From: an uncultured bacterium
Lineage (GTDB): Bacteria > Elusimicrobiota > Elusimicrobia > Elusimicrobiales > Elusimicrobiaceae
Assembly (NCBI GenBank): GCA_949294095.1
Contig: CASFFZ010000001.1
Span: 434,001 to 498,000 of the forward strand
DNA length: 64,000 bases
Direction of reading: 5' to 3'
A program made the position numbers and the translations under genes. Shown here one piece after another: positions 59,403-64,000 of the stretch; within the stretch, counting starts at the first letter, position 1; each line of letters opens with the position of its first letter. A model generated the notes under the pieces. It ran no database searches and was not told the origin of the DNA. It was given only the letters and a program-made list of their open reading frames with translations.

Positions 59403-59843
59403 ATGCGACAGATTGATTTGCATTGCAATATAGACGAAGATGTCTTTTCGCTTACGATTTTTCTTACCCGGTTGCTGACGGGGCTGGTGCTGTTGTATGT
59501 TACCATCGGCAGCCTGCTTTTTTACCGGGAATTTTTATATAACGCCACCGCCATCGGGTTGCCGCTTCCGGTGCCGTTGGGGCTGACGGTGCTGGTGGCG
59601 GAACTGTTTTTGGCGTTGTTGCTTATTTTAGGCTGGTTCACGCGCCCGGCGGCGTGGCTGTCCGTGGTGTGCACGGCCGTGATGGGGGTTATCTTTTTTG
59701 CATCGGATTTCAATAAACTGTATGTGGCGTTGCTGGTGCTGCTGCTGACGGCGTTGCTGCCGGCCGCTTTGTTGGGCCCCGGGAAAATCAGTTTAGATTA
59801 CAAACACGCGGTGCGCCGCGCGCAAAAATCACGCAGAGGTTAA
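59403..59843 (+). CDS. DoxX-like membrane protein
   Basis: A 146-aa protein with four hydrophobic segments. The pattern RLLTGLVLLYVTIGSLLFY, ELFLALLLILGWFTRPAAWLSVVCTAVMGVIFF and VALLVLLLTALLPAALLGPGKISLDY matches the DoxX/DoxD family, ending with the usual GPGKISLD. Functions in the family range from quinone-linked oxidoreductase subunits to redox homeostasis. GGAGGG precedes the ATG at 59403. It is 3 nt from dnaX. Confidence 0.82.
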   Translation: MRQIDLHCNIDEDVFSLTIFLTRLLTGLVLLYVTIGSLLFYREFLYNATAIGLPLPVPLGLTVLVAELFLALLLILGWFTRPAAWLSVVCTAVMGVIFFASDFNKLYVALLVLLLTALLPAALLGPGKISLDYKHAVRRAQKSRRG

Positions 59844-59846
59844 GCT

Positions 59847-61754
59847 ATGGAAATGTTTGAAGAACAAAACCAATATGTCAGTTTGGCAAATAAATACCGC
59901 CCGCAGAAGTTTGAAGATATGGTGGGGCAGGAAAGCATTTCCAAAACGCTGCAAAACGCATTAAAGCTGGGGCGCATTGCGCATGCGTATTTGTTCTACG
60001 GCCCGCGCGGCTGCGGCAAAACCACCACGGCGCGCATTTTGGCCAAAGCGCTTAACTGCACCGGGCACGGCAACACCAAACCCACGGCCGAGCCTTGCGG
60101 GCAATGCCCGCAGTGTTTGGAAATCGCCCAAAGTGCGGATATGGACGTGCTGGAGCTGGACGCCGCGAGCAACACCCAAGTGGAAAAAGTGCGCGAAGCT
60201 ATCATTGATACGGTGGCGCTGGCGTCGTCGCGCGACCGGTTTAAAGTGTTTATTTTAGACGAAGTGCACATGCTTTCCACCAGCTCTTTTAACGCGCTTT
60301 TAAAAACCATTGAAGAACCTCCCGCCCATGTGGTGTTTATTTTAGCCACGACGGAAAAACACAAAGTGCCCGCCACCATTGTCAGCCGTTGCCAAACGTT
60401 TCGTTTCCGCCCGCTGACGGTGGAAGAAATCAGCACGCATTTGCTGGATTTGGCCGGCGCGGAAAATATAGATTTAACGCCGGGTGCGGCCAAAGTCATC
60501 GCTAAAAACGCAGGCGGTGCCATGCGCGACGCGCTGACGCTTTTAGACCGCGCCATCGCCTACAGCGGCGAACGGATTGACGAAAAAGCCGTGGGCGAAA
60601 TGCTGGGCCTTACCCCCGATGAGTTAATTAAGCAGGCGGTGGAAGCGCTGGTGCAAAAAAACGGCCCGCAGCTGCACCGGGTATTTGAGACGCTTAAAGA
60701 AGAAGGTTTTGACGCCAACTCCTTTTTAAAAGATTTAAAAAATACGCTGGGCGATTTGTTTTACTTTTCCCTGGGCCAAGGCGAAGAACCGTTTGAAGGC
60801 GCGGAGCAAAGCATACAAGGCGTATCTTCCGGATTTTTGGCGCAGCTGTCGCGCAAGATTAATAAAATTATTGAAGAAGTAAAATTTTCGGACAACGCCC
60901 TCGTCAGCGCCGAAGTGGGAATGTTTACGGTAATGGACAGCTGCTTGGACATTGAGTCCTTTATCCGCCGCTTGGAAGCCTTGGAACGCGGGGAAGAGGC
61001 TTCTTCCGGCCCGGCTTCGCCGGTGCGTCCGGCGCCTGCCGCGCGCACGGCTAAACCGTCCGTTCAAAAGGCGGTGCCTGTGTCGCCAAAACCAGCTGTT
61101 GCCGCCAAGCCGGCGGTAAACATGCGGGAAGATATTCTGGCAGACGACGAAGAAGAGGAAGAAGCTTCTCTTTCGCCGGCGGCCGAGGCTTCCCTGCAAA
61201 AAACGCTTTCCAACCGCCAGATTTGGGATAAAATGCTGCAGCAGTTTGCCAAAAGCCCGTTTGTGTATGACGTGATGACCAACTGCTCCGTTACGTTTAG
61301 CGACGCGCAATGGACGCTTCATTTTGCCCCCGGCAAAGAGTTTTATCAAATCCCGGCGCAAAACAAACTGCCGGAATTGGAACAAGCCGCCCAAAAAATA
61401 AGCGGGCGCGTGATTCGCATTCAGTTAGGCACGCCGGAACAACCCTCCGCGGTGCAAGCCGCCCCGCGGACGGAAAGCGTCGAAAAACCTTCCGCACAAG
61501 CCGCCAAACAACCCGCCAAAGCCGCGCCTTATCAGGAGCCGTCTCCCGTGCGGGGAACGGCGGCGGGCCATGCGGCAGAAACCGCTTTGCAGAAGCCATC
61601 TGCCCCTGCGGGGGGTTCCCGTGCGGTGATTTCGGAAGAAGAACCTTTTGTAAAAGGCAATTTTGAAGCCGATGCCGCGGCCGTCGCCGCGGCGGATACG
61701 CCGGAAGAAGTGAAAGACATTTTGGAAATTTTTCCCGGTGAGTTGATGGCGTAA
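59847..61754 (+). CDS. dnaX: DNA polymerase III gamma/tau subunit
   Basis: A 635-aa protein. The AAA+ clamp-loader core has Walker A GPRGCGKTTTARILAKALNC (about residue 51), a four-Cys zinc module (CTGHG ... CGQCPQC), Walker B FILDEVHML and the SRC box (VSRCQTFRF). A domain III follows and then a long Pro/Ala-rich tail to the C-terminus (about residues 380-600), as in tau. A programmed frameshift for gamma was not evident. It is 2 nt ahead of recR, with no ybaB between. Confidence 0.96.
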   Translation: MEMFEEQNQYVSLANKYRPQKFEDMVGQESISKTLQNALKLGRIAHAYLFYGPRGCGKTTTARILAKALNCTGHGNTKPTAEPCGQCPQCLEIAQSADMDVLELDAASNTQVEKVREAIIDTVALASSRDRFKVFILDEVHMLSTSSFNALLKTIEEPPAHVVFILATTEKHKVPATIVSRCQTFRFRPLTVEEISTHLLDLAGAENIDLTPGAAKVIAKNAGGAMRDALTLLDRAIAYSGERIDEKAVGEMLGLTPDELIKQAVEALVQKNGPQLHRVFETLKEEGFDANSFLKDLKNTLGDLFYFSLGQGEEPFEGAEQSIQGVSSGFLAQLSRKINKIIEEVKFSDNALVSAEVGMFTVMDSCLDIESFIRRLEALERGEEASSGPASPVRPAPAARTAKPSVQKAVPVSPKPAVAAKPAVNMREDILADDEEEEEASLSPAAEASLQKTLSNRQIWDKMLQQFAKSPFVYDVMTNCSVTFSDAQWTLHFAPGKEFYQIPAQNKLPELEQAAQKISGRVIRIQLGTPEQPSAVQAAPRTESVEKPSAQAAKQPAKAAPYQEPSPVRGTAAGHAAETALQKPSAPAGGSRAVISEEEPFVKGNFEADAAAVAAADTPEEVKDILEIFPGELMA

Positions 61755-61756
61755 GT

Positions 61757-62350
61757 ATGAAAAGTTTAGACCGTTTCATCCGTGCTTTGCGAAGACTGCC
61801 CGGCGTAGGCCCGCGGCAGGCGGAGCGTTTTGCCGCCTATTTTTTGCGGGCGTCGCAAGGCGAAACAGAAGAATTTATCCATGCGCTGGCGGCCATCAAG
61901 CAGGACGTTAAATTGTGCCCCCAGTGCTTTAGTTACAGCGAAGACGGTCTGTGCGAAATCTGCCGCGACCCCGACCGCGACCGGGGGCTTATCTGCGTGG
62001 TGGAAGACCCGCAGGACATTGAATCGCTGGAAAAAACGGGCGCGTATAAAGGGCTGTACCACGTGCTGCACGGCGCCATTTCGCCCATGGACGGGCGCGG
62101 GGCGGAACAGGTGAAAGTGCGCGAACTGTTGGAACGCGTCCAGCATGCGCAGCCGCCGGTGCGGGAAGTGATTATCGCCACCGATCCGGACAGCGAGGGC
62201 GAAACGACGGCCCTGTATCTGGCCGATTTGTTGCGCGGCCTGGTGGGGCAGGTAACACGCATCGGCTATGGCGTGCCGCTGGGCGGAGATATTGATTATA
62301 TGGATGAAATGACGCTGGGTTATTCCCTAAAAGGCCGAACCAAAATCTAA
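61757..62350 (+). CDS. recR: Recombination protein RecR
   Basis: A 197-aa protein with the N-terminal helix-hairpin-helix (ALRRLPGVGPRQAERFAAYFL), the four-Cys zinc finger (CPQCFSYSEDGLCEIC), a TOPRIM domain (ICVVEDPQDIESLEKTGAYKGLYHVLHG, IIATDPDSEGETTALYL) and the Walker-like tail (RIGYGVPLGGDIDYMDEMTL). RecR works with RecO to load RecA at gaps. Its stop overlaps the comEC start by one base (TAATG). Confidence 0.98.
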   Translation: MKSLDRFIRALRRLPGVGPRQAERFAAYFLRASQGETEEFIHALAAIKQDVKLCPQCFSYSEDGLCEICRDPDRDRGLICVVEDPQDIESLEKTGAYKGLYHVLHGAISPMDGRGAEQVKVRELLERVQHAQPPVREVIIATDPDSEGETTALYLADLLRGLVGQVTRIGYGVPLGGDIDYMDEMTLGYSLKGRTKI

Positions 62351-64000
62351 TGCATCCCGATCTGTACAAAAGGCCGCTTTTGTGGTGTTTGGCGGCTCTT
62401 ATTTGTTTGCTTCTGTGTTTTTACCGTCCCGCTCCTGCCAAGCGGGATGTTTTTCATGCCTTGCCGCAAAAACAAGTTGCGCTTACCGGAAGGGTGGCGC
62501 ATTTCCCCGTTCATAAAAAGAAATCCACCAATGCCGTTGTGAAGGTCTTGTCCGTAAACGGACAGCCGGCAGACGGCTATGTGTATGCGCGTTTTGCAGG
62601 GTTTGAACCGCAGTGGCAAGACACCCTGCTTCTGCAGGGGCGTCTGCAAAAACCGTACGGCATTCACCTGATGGGAAATTTTGACTGGCGGCACTATCTG
62701 GCCCAGCAGCATATTTTTACGGAAATCAAAGTCTCGCAGGCGCAGGTGGTGCGCCCGGCGGGGGTGTTCTTTCGCGGGGTGAGGGCGCTGCGAAGCGCTA
62801 TTTTGCAAACGTTTGAACGGGCGTTTGCGCCCGAGCTGGCGGCCATTGCAGGGGGCGTGCTGTTGGGCGAGCGCGGGGAAATATCTCCGCAGCTCTATGC
62901 CGATTTTCAAGACAGCGGCGCCGTGCATCTGTTGGTGGCTTCCGGCGGCAATGTAGGCTTTGTTACGTTAATTACCGTAGGGCTTTGTGCGTTATGGGGA
63001 ATGGGACGGAAGAAAACCATTATCTGTGCGCTGGCGGTGGCCGGGATATACACTTTGGCGGCGGGGGCCGACGCGCCGTTGGTGCGGGCGTATTTTATGG
63101 CGGTTTGCGCATGTGTGGGGTATTTGCTGGGGCGCAACAGCGGGGTATTCCTGGGGTTGCTGGTTTCGTGTTTTGTTATTTTGTGCTTGGATCCCGCGAG
63201 CGTGTTTGAAACAGGGTTTCAAATGTCGTTTTTGGCGACGATGGCCATTATCGTGTGCTTGAGCAATTACCGGATTCCCGCCGCGTGGCCGGGGTGGGTG
63301 CGCTTTTTTGCGCAAATCTTTTTGGCTACGCTTTCCACCCAGCTGGTGCTGCTGCCGATTTTTACCAATGTGTTTTATAAAGTGTCCGTGACGGGCCTGC
63401 TTTCTAATATGATTTTGGTGCCGTGGGCGTCTGCATTAATGGGCATTACGTTTGGCTATTATGTGCTGGATACGGTGCGGCTGGGGTTTTTACTGCAGGG
63501 GCCTGCCGCGTGGGGGCTGGAAGGATTTAAAATGTTGGTGGAATTTTTTGCTTCTTTTAAACTTTCTTCCGTTCCGGCCGCGGCCTGGAGCCCGGGCGCC
63601 ATTGCGGCGTATTATGCGGGGCTGTTTTGGGTGTTTCATCTGCCGCAAAAAGCGTTTGCGCGCAAACTCTTTTGGCCGTGCCTGATCACGGCGGGGATGG
63701 CACTGGGGGTGCAGGCGTGTTTCTTTTCCGGCGGGCGCGTGTATTTGTTAAACGAGTGGAACAAAAACGCCGCGATCGTAAAGCTCTCCAACGGGAAGGT
63801 ATTGTTGTTTGAGGCGGGCATCGCACCCGAAAAACTGACATCTGCCCTTTATAAAATAGGCGTGCAAAAAGCGGATGCCGTACTGACTTTTTCGTCTGCG
63901 CCCGTACCCAAGGAGCTGGAGGCCGTTTCCAAAACGGGTGCCGTCATCCGGCCGTTTACGCCCGGCGTCTGGCCGGGGGACACTTTGCACGCGGCCGGCG
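62350..64000 (+). CDS. comEC: ComEC/Rec2-like DNA uptake channel, partial (runs off right edge)
   Basis: Open to the window edge, 550 codons. An N-terminal segment with two hydrophobic stretches and an OB-like soluble part (VALTGRVAHFPVHKK, DTLLLQGRLQKPYGIHLMGNFDW) is followed by the Competence domain from about residue 170, with AGGVLLGERGEISPQLYADFQDSGAVHLLVASGGNVGF and FETGFQMSFLATMAI. Many transmembrane helices follow. From about residue 460 the normal nuclease-like metallo-beta-lactamase domain is recognisable in shape (KLSNGKVLLFEAGI, VQKADAVLTF), but the LTHPDADH-type metal motif is replaced by LTFSSAPVP. ComEC carries single-stranded DNA across the inner membrane in transformation. 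Confidence 0.92.
   Translation, partial: MHPDLYKRPLLWCLAALICLLLCFYRPAPAKRDVFHALPQKQVALTGRVAHFPVHKKKSTNAVVKVLSVNGQPADGYVYARFAGFEPQWQDTLLLQGRLQKPYGIHLMGNFDWRHYLAQQHIFTEIKVSQAQVVRPAGVFFRGVRALRSAILQTFERAFAPELAAIAGGVLLGERGEISPQLYADFQDSGAVHLLVASGGNVGFVTLITVGLCALWGMGRKKTIICALAVAGIYTLAAGADAPLVRAYFMAVCACVGYLLGRNSGVFLGLLVSCFVILCLDPASVFETGFQMSFLATMAIIVCLSNYRIPAAWPGWVRFFAQIFLATLSTQLVLLPIFTNVFYKVSVTGLLSNMILVPWASALMGITFGYYVLDTVRLGFLLQGPAAWGLEGFKMLVEFFASFKLSSVPAAAWSPGAIAAYYAGLFWVFHLPQKAFARKLFWPCLITAGMALGVQACFFSGGRVYLLNEWNKNAAIVKLSNGKVLLFEAGIAPEKLTSALYKIGVQKADAVLTFSSAPVPKELEAVSKTGAVIRPFTPGVWPGDTLHAAG

Overview
The window is a bacterial chromosome segment centred on the replication origin. The order dnaA, dnaN, a DUF721/DciA-like gene, gyrB, gyrA runs on the + strand from 33.1 to 41.1 kb. 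A cluster of DnaA boxes lies between dnaA and dnaN (about 34.43-34.58 kb), and parAB with three parS-like palindromes lies 5-7 kb to the left. The cell appears to be diderm: it has KdsC, HldD, several barrel proteins ending in Phe, lipoproteins and a DegT aminotransferase. It also appears anaerobic: it has a superoxide reductase, a flavodiiron protein, a rubredoxin and a pyruvoyl arginine decarboxylase. A type IV pilin-like gene, ComEC and RecR suggest DNA uptake. This mix, with moderate GC and a deoxyhypusine-synthase-like protein, fits a gut-type Elusimicrobiota lineage, but that is inference and not proof. No tRNA, rRNA, CRISPR array or insertion sequence was seen.

Left arm (1-33 kb). Most genes run leftward, away from the origin. 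In order they are: hrcA-grpE-dnaK heat-shock operon with consensus promoter and CIRCE; a pilin with a damaged 3' end; tatD and a lipoprotein; infC-rpmI-rplT with two structured leader elements; a lipoprotein and a DUF2807 protein; nusB-ligA (+); an M3 peptidase / type II pantothenate kinase / squalene-phytoene synthase / TPR operon; pdaD-speB (+), making putrescine from arginine; two tandem barrel proteins; a csgG-like / small membrane protein / serS / TPR operon; kdsC and a third barrel (+); DUF1646 and MgtC membrane proteins and a DegT aminotransferase (+); a glycosyltransferase, lepB, parA, parB; and an oxidative-stress operon tpx-dfx-fprA-flavin reductase-rubredoxin.

Right arm (33-64 kb). 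Most genes run rightward: replication genes, a GH13 protein, the complete F-type ATP synthase operon (atpZ-like, B, E, F, H, A, hldD, G, D, C) interrupted by a heptose epimerase gene, a secreted unknown, an SPFH protein, a Sel1-repeat protein, a DHS-like enzyme followed by an envelope protein and a DoxX protein, then dnaX-recR-comEC running off the right end. Two secreted trypsin-fold proteins, both with Cys in place of the nucleophilic Ser, and glyA run leftward.

Three genes (pilin, first barrel protein, gyrB) each read correctly only if one missing base is restored; in two of them the gap is in an A-run. Undercalled bases in the assembly are the simplest explanation, but real mutations or recoding cannot be excluded from sequence alone. 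The best candidates for new biology are the tandem Cys-type secreted peptidase-like pair, the agmatine/putrescine genes together with a DHS-like enzyme in a bacterium, hldD inside the ATP synthase operon, and a recurring TATAAT box 5-7 nt before start codons that suggests leaderless mRNAs.
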